Shown here in pieces: positions 1 to 6,131 of a stretch of 11,525 bases of DNA. Below the pieces are notes generated by a model that saw only the letters and a program-made list of their open reading frames with translations, searched no databases and was not told the DNA's origin. Positions within the stretch are counted from its first letter, which is position 1. Each line of letters begins with the position of its first letter. Origin of the DNA: an uncultured Bacilli bacterium (lineage in GTDB: Bacteria > Bacillota_I > Bacilli_A > RF39 > UBA660); contig CAKOXI010000031.1 in the NCBI GenBank assembly GCA_934130045.1, positions 1-11,525 on the forward strand, in the 5' to 3' direction. The translations under genes and the position numbers were made by a program.

Positions 1-6
1 CAAAAT

Positions 7-48
7 AAAACTCCATTAACCCTTTAAAAATAAGGCATTTGGAGTTTT
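7..48. terminator. Hairpin at left edge, likely terminator
   Basis: A perfect 9-base inverted repeat (AAAACTCCA at 7-15, TGGAGTTTT at 40-48) encloses a 24-base loop. On the plus strand it runs straight into a T tract (45-50), as expected for an intrinsic terminator of a plus-strand gene lying off the left edge. On the minus strand it is followed by TTTTATTTTG, so it could act in both directions, or as a leader hairpin for the candidate minus-strand promoter at 76-104. Confidence 0.5.
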
Positions 49-75
49 TTCTATTCAACAACTGTCAAAGTCAGG

Positions 76-104
76 AGATTAACATAATTTGTTTTTTTTG
101 TCAA
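76..104 (-). promoter_or_regulatory. Candidate promoter reading out of the left edge
   Basis: On the minus strand there is a perfect -35 box TTGACA (99-104), a 17-base spacer and a weak -10 box TAATCT (76-81). The -10 box is preceded by TGT, giving an extended -10 (TGnTAATCT). It would start a transcript near position 69 running leftward through the hairpin at 7-48 into unseen sequence. The -35 and spacing are good and the -10 is poor, so this is tentative. Confidence 0.35.
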
Positions 105-123
105 ATCTCTAAAAACAAAATTT

Positions 124-155
124 AAAAAAGCTATAACATTTTGTATAGCTTTTTT
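124..155 (-). terminator. Intrinsic terminator of the repeat surface-protein gene
   Basis: A perfect 12-base stem (124-135 with 144-155, containing AGCTATA/TATAGCT) has an 8-base loop, and its 5' A run becomes a U tract on the minus strand. It lies 14 bases past the stop codon of the gene ending at 170, so it is that gene's terminator. Confidence 0.85.
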
Positions 156-169
156 ACTACAAACTTCTA

Positions 170-1567
170 CTAAACTTCTCTACTTTTTCCAGTTAAAGTA
201 TATCCTTGTTTAATTAAAGATATATCATTTTGACTTCTACTCCATTTATAATCCATTGAACCACTTATATATGTTTTTGTTCTAGAACGATAATATGTAA
301 CTGTTTCATACACTGGTGTTACCTTTGTTTCATATACTGGTACTGTTCTTGTTTCATATACTGGTACTGTTCTTGTTTCGTAGACTGGTACTGTTCTTGT
401 TTCATATACTGGTTCTGTTCTTGTTTCATATACCGGTATTGTTCTTGTTTCGTATACTGGTACTGTTCTTGTTTCATATATTGGTTCTGTTCTTGTACCT
501 GTTTGTACTGTTTTTGTAGTTGTACCTGTTTGTATTTGTGTTGTCTTTGTAACATATTTACAAGTTGATGAACAATCTAGTACTGTAGAATTTACAGTCT
601 TATAAACTGGAACTGTTACTGTTGTGTATACAGGAACTGTTCTTGTACCTGTTTGTACTCGTTCAGTTTTTGTACCTGTTTGTACTTGTACTGATTTTGT
701 ACCTGTTTGTACTTGTACTGATTTTGTACCTGTTTGTACTTGCCCAGTTTTTGTACCTGTTTGTACCTTTTCTTCCTTTGTGCCTACTTGTACTTGTTCT
801 TCTTTTGTTCCTACTTGTACTTGTTCTGATTTTTCACCAACTTTTTCATTTTCTGTCTTAGTTTCAACTTCTCTATATTCATTTTCACTAATTATATTTT
901 TTGTCCATTCAGACCATTCACCAAATTCTCCCCATCTTCCATCAATAACTAATTGATATTCATATTCATAAACTGTTGGTGTTGGGTTTGGAGCTGGTGT
1001 CGGTGTATCAGGTGTACTTGGTGTAACTGGATCCTTAGTTGCAGGTTTATTTGCTTCACATAAAGTAGTAGAACAATAATCATAACATCCCATATGGACT
1101 AATAAATAGTCTTCATAGTCAGAACATTTCAAATTAATTTTCATTAAATATTCTTTATCTTTTTTAGTAACTGTTACATATGATGCTTCAGTATCACATG
1201 TATTACCCTTACTATCGACAAATGGTAATAATATTTTTTCTTCTAACATTTCTTTTAATGTTATTTTTACAACATCACCATCATTTTGAGGTAATCTTGA
1301 TAATGTATAGTAATCTTTTGCTGCACTTTTTATCATCATAACATTTTGATTAAATAATTGATTTGCAAAAGCTTCACTATTAATACCACCACCAAATTCA
1401 TAATTGTCTAATGTTTCTTTAATAGCATCTTCTATAGCACCATCAACATAATTTGTAACAAAACTTTTTGATGGAAACAACCACATCAATACAAATATAA
1501 ATAATGCCACAAATAATACTTGTAAAACAATATCTCTTACAGAAAAATTTCTTCTTTCTTCGTACAT
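170..1567 (-). CDS. Membrane-anchored surface protein with 9- and 8-residue tandem repeats
   Basis: A 465-residue protein that I cannot assign to a named family. Residues 1-12 are charged and 13-31 form one hydrophobic segment with no Cys lipobox, so it is probably a signal anchor with the rest outside the cell. Residues 95-170 form a compact Cys-containing domain (C124, C148, C161, C165, C170); its ITLKEMLEE...CDTEASYVTV pattern recalls pseudopilin-like surface domains, which is inference. A Pro/Thr linker (171-199) leads to a Trp-rich stretch, WGEFGEWSEW (212-221), reminiscent of thrombospondin type 1 WSxW motifs. Seven 9-residue units (250-312, core VQTGTK) follow, then an insert with C332 and C336, then eight 8-residue units (359-422, core RTVPVYET). 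The tail (423-465) has YYRSRTKTY and a final YKWS motif. The ATG follows GGGGGAG at good spacing, with a consensus promoter upstream. A role in adhesion or cell-surface interaction is likely but unproven. Confidence 0.85.
   Translation of the reverse strand: MYEERRNFSVRDIVLQVLFVALFIFVLMWLFPSKSFVTNYVDGAIEDAIKETLDNYEFGGGINSEAFANQLFNQNVMMIKSAAKDYYTLSRLPQNDGDVVKITLKEMLEEKILLPFVDSKGNTCDTEASYVTVTKKDKEYLMKINLKCSDYEDYLLVHMGCYDYCSTTLCEANKPATKDPVTPSTPDTPTPAPNPTPTVYEYEYQLVIDGRWGEFGEWSEWTKNIISENEYREVETKTENEKVGEKSEQVQVGTKEEQVQVGTKEEKVQTGTKTGQVQTGTKSVQVQTGTKSVQVQTGTKTERVQTGTRTVPVYTTVTVPVYKTVNSTVLDCSSTCKYVTKTTQIQTGTTTKTVQTGTRTEPIYETRTVPVYETRTIPVYETRTEPVYETRTVPVYETRTVPVYETRTVPVYETKVTPVYETVTYYRSRTKTYISGSMDYKWSRSQNDISLIKQGYTLTGKSREV
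302..493 (-). repeat. Eight 24-bp in-frame tandem repeats
   Basis: Eight consecutive 24-base units encode the 8-residue repeat RTVPVYET and variants (RTEPIYET, RTIPVYET, KVTPVYET), residues 359-422 of the surface protein. Several units are almost identical at DNA level (plus-strand core ATACTGGTACTGTTCTTGT). Such arrays change copy number by slippage or recombination while keeping the frame, because the period is a multiple of three. Confidence 0.95.
632..820 (-). repeat. Seven 27-bp in-frame tandem repeats
   Basis: Seven 27-base units encode 9-residue repeats (VQVGTKEEQ, VQTGTKSVQ and similar), residues 250-312 of the surface protein. The DNA core is GTACCTGTTTGTAC on the plus strand. The last unit ends VQTGTRTVP and passes directly into VYTTVTVP, so the 9-residue and 8-residue arrays share a junction motif. 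Two more diverged VQTGT-type units lie at residues 342-359 (about 491-544), between the two arrays. Confidence 0.93.
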
Positions 1568-1598
1568 AAAATCTCCCCCTTTAAAAGTTATGTCTGTT

Positions 1599-1627
1599 AT
1601 ACTATCACTGTTTTTTTATTTTGTCAA
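1599..1627 (-). promoter_or_regulatory. Promoter of the repeat surface-protein gene
   Basis: TTGACA (1622-1627), a 17-base spacer and TAGTAT (1599-1604) on the minus strand give a near-consensus housekeeping promoter about 30 bases ahead of the start codon. Its -35 box begins only 8 bases after the stop codon of the upstream Smr gene, so the surface protein has its own strong promoter. Confidence 0.8.
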
Positions 1628-1635
1628 CACATTTT

Positions 1636-1911
1636 TTATTTTTTTGAAATAATTTCCACTATTGTACATCCATTATTATAATAATATGTTTTATAATTCA
1701 ATACTTTCTTATTATTTTTTAAAGTCAGCCAAGTAGTTCTTCTTAAAATTCCACTACCTATACCATGAATAATTACAAAAACATTATTTCCAGTGCAATA
1801 ATTATCATAAACAAAATCATTTATAGCAACTCTAGCACTTTCACTATCATACCCGTGTAAATCAATACTTGGTAAATTATTTATAAAAATAACATCTTCA
1901 AGTTTACTCAT
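1636..1911 (-). CDS. Stand-alone Smr-domain protein
   Basis: A 91-residue protein that is essentially one Smr domain. It shows the two family signatures: DLHG (residues 17-20) followed by an amphipathic helix (SESARVAINDFVYD), and HGIGSG (49-54) followed by ILRR. Smr domains occur at the C-terminus of MutS2 and as small free proteins, and many are nucleic-acid-binding nucleases; that activity is known for the family and not shown here. I chose ATG at 1911 over an in-frame TTG at 1935, because the promoter at 1940-1968 puts the transcript start near 1933, leaving no leader for the TTG. A weak AAGAG sits ahead of the ATG. No terminator is evident after the stop, so reading into the surface-protein gene is possible. 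Confidence 0.85.
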   Translation of the reverse strand: MSKLEDVIFINNLPSIDLHGYDSESARVAINDFVYDNYCTGNNVFVIIHGIGSGILRRTTWLTLKNNKKVLNYKTYYYNNGCTIVEIISKK

Positions 1912-1939
1912 AATTTTCAGCTCTTTTTCTTGCAAAGAT

Positions 1940-1968
1940 ATTATAAACTATGAAATAAATTTTTTCAA
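1940..1968 (-). promoter_or_regulatory. Promoter of the Smr gene
   Basis: TTGAAA (1963-1968), a 17-base spacer and a perfect TATAAT (1940-1945) on the minus strand lie between the kinase-like gene stop (1980) and the Smr start. Its position rules out translation starting at the TTG at 1935. Confidence 0.75.
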
Positions 1969-1979
1969 TATAATTAAGA

Positions 1980-2729
1980 CTATTTCATCTTATTTAACTT
2001 TTTATTGTCATATTCTAACTTCTTTTCATCAATACTATTTAAAAAATCATAAGGATAATTTATGAATGAGTCATTACTTAAATATATATTTATGATATAT
2101 TCTTTAAATATATTATCAATATTTATCTTATTTGTGAAATTATTGAAAAATTTTTGTTTTTCTTTATAATTAAAAGGAATAACATCTTCCAAATCAAAGT
2201 TATATAAAATTGATAAAATTACCGTTAGCAAATTTTGAATATCATTTTTTATACAACTATTATCAACAATAAAACTTGCTTCATCAAAGTCAACAAATTT
2301 AATGTCATTTAAATTTGTTATAATATTTCCTAAATGAATATCACCATGAACAACATTATGTTTATGAATATCTTCAAGTGATTTAACAATTTTTTTAAGT
2401 AAATAAATTTTGCATTCACTATGATTAGTCATATTTAAAAAGCTGTATAAATTAGAATATTTATTATAATATTTCATAAAAACTCCAACTACATTTTCTT
2501 TATCATATATTTTTCCAAGAGGTGGAACAACACCTTCAATTTCTTCTAAATTTATCAAAAAATCTAATATTCTCTGTCTCATGATTGTATTTTGTTCTAA
2601 TCGTTTCATATAATTTTTATCATAAATCTTATATAAAAATTTATTATCAAAATATATATAATTAGATATTTCTATATCGGTTTTATAAATTTCTTTTTTT
2701 ATTACATCTTTTAAATCAACATTTTTCAT
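1980..2729 (-). CDS. Small protein-kinase-fold protein
   Basis: A 249-residue protein with the catalytic core of the protein kinase / RIO / aminoglycoside phosphotransferase superfamily. HGDIHLGN (residues 128-135) matches the HxDxxxxN catalytic loop, with D130 as base and N135 as metal ligand. VDFDEA (146-151) is the DFG-position metal site, here DFD. D163 in KNDIQNLL resembles the structural Asp of helix F. K34 in FLYKIYDK could be the ATP-anchoring Lys, and the Gly-rich loop is poor. The length and the DFD variant suggest an atypical bacterial kinase (lipopolysaccharide-kinase/RIO-like or choline-kinase-like) rather than a full Hanks kinase. There is no membrane segment, so it is probably cytosolic. 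Substrate unknown. The ATG is preceded closely by GGGTGAT, which pairs with the 16S tail, and it has its own promoter. Confidence 0.8.
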   Translation of the reverse strand: MKNVDLKDVIKKEIYKTDIEISNYIYFDNKFLYKIYDKNYMKRLEQNTIMRQRILDFLINLEEIEGVVPPLGKIYDKENVVGVFMKYYNKYSNLYSFLNMTNHSECKIYLLKKIVKSLEDIHKHNVVHGDIHLGNIITNLNDIKFVDFDEASFIVDNSCIKNDIQNLLTVILSILYNFDLEDVIPFNYKEKQKFFNNFTNKINIDNIFKEYIINIYLSNDSFINYPYDFLNSIDEKKLEYDNKKLNKMK

Positions 2730-2752
2730 TCAATCACCCAAACAATTTCAAT

Positions 2753-2780
2753 ATATTAACACTATTAAAAAAAATGTCAA
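2753..2780 (-). promoter_or_regulatory. Promoter of the kinase-like gene
   Basis: Minus strand: perfect TTGACA (2775-2780), 16-base spacer, TAATAT (2753-2758) preceded by TGT, which gives an extended -10. An alternative -10 TATATT (2750-2755) would need a 19-base spacer. The expected transcript start is about 20 bases ahead of the ATG. Confidence 0.6.
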
Positions 2781-2828
2781 CAAAGAATACCAAAATTAAT
2801 CATTTAAAAGTTAAAGATTGTATATAAA

Positions 2829-2865
2829 AAACTAAGTTATAAAACAGTATCAAATAACTTAGTTT
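2829..2865 (-). terminator. Strong hairpin, terminator of the small CPYC-protein gene
   Basis: A perfect 12-base stem (2829-2840 with 2854-2865, core ACTAAGTTAT/ATAACTTAGT) has a 13-base loop. On the minus strand it ends in a T6 run, so it most likely stops the transcript of the gene at 3033-3284. On the plus strand the T run comes six bases later, so weak two-way action is possible. It separates that transcript from the kinase promoter at 2753-2780. The other notable item in the 303-base gap 2730-3032 is the two-stem element at 2957-3008. Confidence 0.7.
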
Positions 2866-2956
2866 CTAATTTTTTATATTATTAAATTAATGTTTAAATA
2901 CAAATATACATTATTTTAAATTAATTTACATCAATTCTTCTATATTTTATTTTTCC

Positions 2957-3008
2957 CCTTGATAGTAACTTGAACCACAGTCAAGTTAGATAGGCTTTCT
3001 TATCGAGG
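2957..3008. other. Compact two-stem structured element, function unknown
   Basis: An outer stem pairs CCTTGATA (2957-2964) with TATCGAGG (3001-3008) through 8 pairs, one of them G-U if transcribed as plus-strand RNA. Inside it a perfect 8-base hairpin pairs TAACTTGA (2966-2973) with TCAAGTTA (2981-2988) around a 7-base loop. A single-stranded joint (2989-3000) completes it. It is richer in GC than its surroundings and has no T run on either side, so it is not a simple terminator. It lies just past the stop codon of the 83-residue gene. It could be a small RNA, a 3' UTR element or the hairpin end of a lost IS200/IS605-type element. I do not recognise a named RNA family. Confidence 0.4.
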
Positions 3009-3032
3009 CAATACTATTAAACTAATTTTAAT

Positions 3033-3284
3033 TTAAAACCAATATTTTTTCATTTTTTTTAGAAATTCATATGTAATGGGAAATCCTGTATATTCTCCGA
3101 TTACTGAATCAATTCCGCAATATGGACATAAGGCTGTTTTATCATATCTATCTTCTATCCAATCCGTTATTTCTTTTGAATTAAATATTTTTAGGCAAAA
3201 AAAACAACCGCATTTTTGATCATTTATTAATTTTTCTTTATGATTAGTACAATATCTATGTGCCACTATAATATCATTTTCCAT
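3033..3284 (-). CDS. Small conserved Cys-rich cytoplasmic protein (CGCFFC / CPYC)
   Basis: An 83-residue protein with two Cys clusters, CGCFFC (residues 25-30) and CPYC (53-56), plus C12. The order CxCxxC ... CPYCGIDSVIG ... GFPIT ... KYWF matches a small conserved bacterial family usually labelled only 'cytoplasmic protein'. The spacing suggests a zinc-ribbon-like fold with four of the Cys binding one metal; this is inference. No signal peptide or membrane segment is visible, and no function is established. The ATG is preceded by AAAGGAGA at good spacing. It is a single-gene transcript between the ppdK terminator and the hairpin at 2829-2865. Confidence 0.85.
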   Translation of the reverse strand: MENDIIVAHRYCTNHKEKLINDQKCGCFFCLKIFNSKEITDWIEDRYDKTALCPYCGIDSVIGEYTGFPITYEFLKKMKKYWF

Positions 3285-3353
3285 AAATCATTCTCCTTTA
3301 ACAGTTATAATATTTTGTTAATATAAAAATTACTCACATTCATTAACAATAAC

Positions 3354-3382
3354 ATTATACAATAATTTAATATCTTGTTAAA
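3354..3382 (-). promoter_or_regulatory. Candidate promoter of the CPYC-protein gene
   Basis: A perfect TATAAT (3354-3359) on the minus strand stands 17 bases from a poor -35, TTTAAC (3377-3382). The resulting 5' leader would be about 60 bases and very AT-rich. The -10 is good and the -35 weak. Confidence 0.45.
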
Positions 3383-3407
3383 TATATAAATATTGTGCAA
3401 AACAAAA

Positions 3408-3433
3408 AAACTTAGACATTTCTATCTAAGTTT
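3408..3433 (-). terminator. Intrinsic terminator of ppdK
   Basis: A 9-base perfect stem (AAACTTAGA at 3408-3416, TCTAAGTTT at 3425-3433) with an 8-base loop is followed on the minus strand by a run of seven T and then GTTTT. It begins 5 bases after the ppdK stop codon. Confidence 0.85.
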
Positions 3434-3438
3434 ATAAA

Positions 3439-6063
3439 TTATTTCTCACTTTTAATTGCAGCTTGTGCAGCAGCCAAACGAGCTATTGGAATTCTATATG
3501 GAGAACATGAAACATAATTTAGACCAATTCTATGACAAAATTCAACACTACTTGGTTCACCACCATGCTCACCACAGATACCTAAATCAATATCTGGTCT
3601 AACACGTCGTGCTTTATTTATAGATACTCTAACAAAACCACCAACACCATATTGATCAATTTTTTGGAAAGGATCATTATCAAAAATTCCTTTTTTATAA
3701 TAGTCGTTTAAATATTTTCCAGCATCATCACGTGAAAATCCATAAGTTAACTGAGTTAAATCATTAGTACCATAACTAAAGAATTGGGCATTTTTAGCTA
3801 ACTTATCAGAAATGATAATTGCTCTTGGAATTTCTATCATTGTTCCTACCAAGTATTTTATAGAAAAGTTATTTTCTTTCATTACTTCCTGTGCAGTTTC
3901 ATCTACTATATTTTTTACAAAACTAAACTCTCGTTCATCACCAATTAAAGGAATCATAATTTCAGGAACAATATTTATATTCTTTTTACTTACATTAATT
4001 GCTGCTTCTATAACTGCTCTAGTTTGCATTTTTGTAATTTCTGGATAAGTAACAGACAATCTGCATCCTCTATGCCCCATCATTGGATTAAATTCTTTTA
4101 AAGAATCAACTCTATCTTTTAGACTTTCAAAAGTTGTGCCTAAACTATCAGCTAGTTTTAAAATTTCTTCATCAGTATGAGGTAAAAATTCATGCAATGG
4201 TGGATCTAAATAACGAATTATCACAGGATATCCATCCATTACTTCAAATAAAGCCTCAAAATCAGCTCTTTGATAAGGTAAAATTGCTTCTAACGCAGAA
4301 TTTCTTTGCTCCAAGTTTTCTGCTGCTATCATTTTTCTAAAATTAAAAATTCTCTCTTTATCAAAAAACATGTGTTCAGTTCTACATAAACCTATCCCTT
4401 CAGCGCCAAACTTTTTAGCAACCATGGCATCACGTGGAGTATCAGCATTTGCTCTAACACCTAATGTTCTAATACTATCAGCCCATGACATAAATGTTTC
4501 AAAATTTCCACTAATATCTGGTTCAACAGTTTTTATATTTTCACCATATACTAACCCAGTAGCACCATCAATTGAAATATAGTCTCCTTCTTTAAAAATT
4601 AGACCTTCCTTAGTTGTTAATGTCTTATTTACTTCATCAATAATTAAATCACTACATCCACTTACACAACATTTACCCATACCACGTGCTACTACTGCAG
4701 CATGAGAAGTCATTCCTCCTCTAACAGTTAAAATACCATTAGCAGAAGTCATACCTTTAATATCTTCTGGTGAAGTTTCAAGTCTAACCAATAAAGTTTC
4801 TTCACCTCTTGCTTTAGCACTTTCACAATCAAGAGAATTGAAATAAATTTTACCAGCTCCTGCTCCAGGAGAGGCTGCTAAACCTTTCGCAATAACTTTA
4901 GAATTATTTAAAGCCTCAATATCAAATTTTGGATGTAATAGTTGGTCTAATTGATTAGGTTCAACCTTTAATAAAGCTTCTTCTTTTGTTATTAATCCCT
5001 CACCAACCATATCAACAGCAATTTTTATAGCTGCCTCTGCAGTTCTTTTACCATTTCTAGTTTGAAGCATAAAAAGTTTTCCATTTTCAATTGTAAATTC
5101 CATATCCTGCATATCTTTATAATGATTTTCAAGTTTTTTAGCTATACTAATAAACTGTTCATAAATATCAGGCATTACTTCACGTAAAGTTGAAATTGAT
5201 TGTGGAGTTCTAATACCTGCAACAACATCTTCTCCCTGTGCATTAATTAAATATTCCCCAAAAAGTTCATTTTCACCATTAGCAGGATTTCTAGTAAATG
5301 CAACTCCTGTTCCAGAATTTTCTCCACTATTTCCATAAACCATTTCTTGAACATTTACAGCAGTGCCCCAAGATGATGGAATGTCATTCATTTTTCTATA
5401 AATAATTGCTCTTTCATTATTCCAAGATCTAAATACTGCAGTTATAGCTTCTACCAATTGTTCCTTTGGTTCTTGTGGAAATTCACTACCGGACAATTCT
5501 TTATATATTTCTTTAAATTTTTCTGTAATAGCGTACATATCATCTTCATTTAGTTCTGTATCATACTTTACTCCTTTTGAAGCTTTAATTTGATCCAAAA
5601 CCCTTTCAAATGATGATTTAGAATATCCTTTTACCACATCAGCAAACATTTGAATAAATCTGCGATATGAGTCATAGACAAATCGCCTATTACCTGTTTT
5701 AACAGAAAAACTTTCTGCTACCTTATCATTAAGACCTAAATTTAAAACAGTATCCATCATACCTGGCATACTAGCACGAGATCCACTTCTAACTGACACT
5801 AATAATGGATTATTCAAATCTCCAAATTTTTTACCTGTTTTATCTTCTAATTTATTTATTTGTTCAAAAACTTCATTTTTAATTTCTTCATTTAATATTT
5901 GTCCAGATGCATAGTATAAATTACATGCTTCCGTTGTTATAGTAAAACCACTTGGAACAGGCAAGCCTATATTAATCATTTCTGCTATATTTGCGCCTTT
6001 TCCACCAAGTAATTCACGCATGTCTTTATTACCTTCGTCGAATGAATAAACATACTTTGTCAT
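3439..6063 (-). CDS. ppdK: Pyruvate, phosphate dikinase
   Basis: An 874-residue protein, the usual length for the family, converting pyruvate + ATP + Pi to PEP + AMP + PPi and back. In PPi-using glycolysis it can run toward pyruvate and ATP. Domains in order: ATP-grasp nucleotide-binding domain from the N-terminus (GGKGANIAEM at 20-29, SVRSGSRASMPGMMDT at 90-105) to about residue 340; swivelling phosphohistidine domain with GGMTSHAAVVARG (449-461), where H454 is the phosphorylated His and T452 is the residue that regulatory proteins modify in plants; and C-terminal PEP/pyruvate TIM barrel with GLCRTEHMFF (558-567), EIMIPL (701-706), GTNDLTQ (765-771) and GICGEHGGEP (828-837), where C830 is the catalytic Cys. 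All key residues are present. The ATG follows GGGAGGG at 5-6 bases. It is transcribed alone, with its own promoter and terminator, and no regulatory kinase/phosphatase gene adjoins it. Confidence 0.98.
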   Translation of the reverse strand: MTKYVYSFDEGNKDMRELLGGKGANIAEMINIGLPVPSGFTITTEACNLYYASGQILNEEIKNEVFEQINKLEDKTGKKFGDLNNPLLVSVRSGSRASMPGMMDTVLNLGLNDKVAESFSVKTGNRRFVYDSYRRFIQMFADVVKGYSKSSFERVLDQIKASKGVKYDTELNEDDMYAITEKFKEIYKELSGSEFPQEPKEQLVEAITAVFRSWNNERAIIYRKMNDIPSSWGTAVNVQEMVYGNSGENSGTGVAFTRNPANGENELFGEYLINAQGEDVVAGIRTPQSISTLREVMPDIYEQFISIAKKLENHYKDMQDMEFTIENGKLFMLQTRNGKRTAEAAIKIAVDMVGEGLITKEEALLKVEPNQLDQLLHPKFDIEALNNSKVIAKGLAASPGAGAGKIYFNSLDCESAKARGEETLLVRLETSPEDIKGMTSANGILTVRGGMTSHAAVVARGMGKCCVSGCSDLIIDEVNKTLTTKEGLIFKEGDYISIDGATGLVYGENIKTVEPDISGNFETFMSWADSIRTLGVRANADTPRDAMVAKKFGAEGIGLCRTEHMFFDKERIFNFRKMIAAENLEQRNSALEAILPYQRADFEALFEVMDGYPVIIRYLDPPLHEFLPHTDEEILKLADSLGTTFESLKDRVDSLKEFNPMMGHRGCRLSVTYPEITKMQTRAVIEAAINVSKKNINIVPEIMIPLIGDEREFSFVKNIVDETAQEVMKENNFSIKYLVGTMIEIPRAIIISDKLAKNAQFFSYGTNDLTQLTYGFSRDDAGKYLNDYYKKGIFDNDPFQKIDQYGVGGFVRVSINKARRVRPDIDLGICGEHGGEPSSVEFCHRIGLNYVSCSPYRIPIARLAAAQAAIKSEK

Positions 6064-6092
6064 ATTAACCCTCCCATTTTATTCTCTAGATT

Positions 6093-6121
6093 AGTATATC
6101 AAAAAAAATAATAAAAAACAA
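6093..6121 (-). promoter_or_regulatory. Candidate promoter of ppdK
   Basis: TTGTTT (6116-6121), 17-base spacer, TATACT (6093-6098) on the minus strand. The -10 matches 5 of 6 and the -35 matches 3 of 6. The -35 box lies inside the loop of the AT-only hairpin that ends the upstream recombinase gene. Confidence 0.45.
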
Positions 6122-6131
6122 TTATTATTTT
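6105..6131 (-). terminator. AT-only hairpin overlapping the recombinase stop codon
   Basis: A 10-base perfect stem with only A-T pairs (6105-6114 with 6122-6131), a 7-base loop and a further T4 on the minus strand. The recombinase stop codon (6125-6127) is within the stem. Lacking GC pairs it would be a weak terminator; it may partly uncouple ppdK from the upstream gene. Confidence 0.35.

Noticed and set aside
302..493. Regular repeats suggesting a CRISPR array
   Set aside because: The units are contiguous with no unique spacers, and they translate in frame into a protein repeat.
316..956. Plus-strand open frames rich in Leu/Phe/Val opposite the repeat gene
   Set aside because: They are mirror readings of the tandem repeats, which stay open in several frames because the period is a multiple of three. 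No ribosome binding site or family signature is present.
1912..1935. Longer Smr protein starting at TTG 1935
   Set aside because: The TATAAT box at 1940-1945 puts the transcript start at about this codon, leaving no leader or ribosome binding site.
3812..4582. Short plus-strand frames opposite ppdK
   Set aside because: They are antisense shadows of a fully conserved coding sequence.
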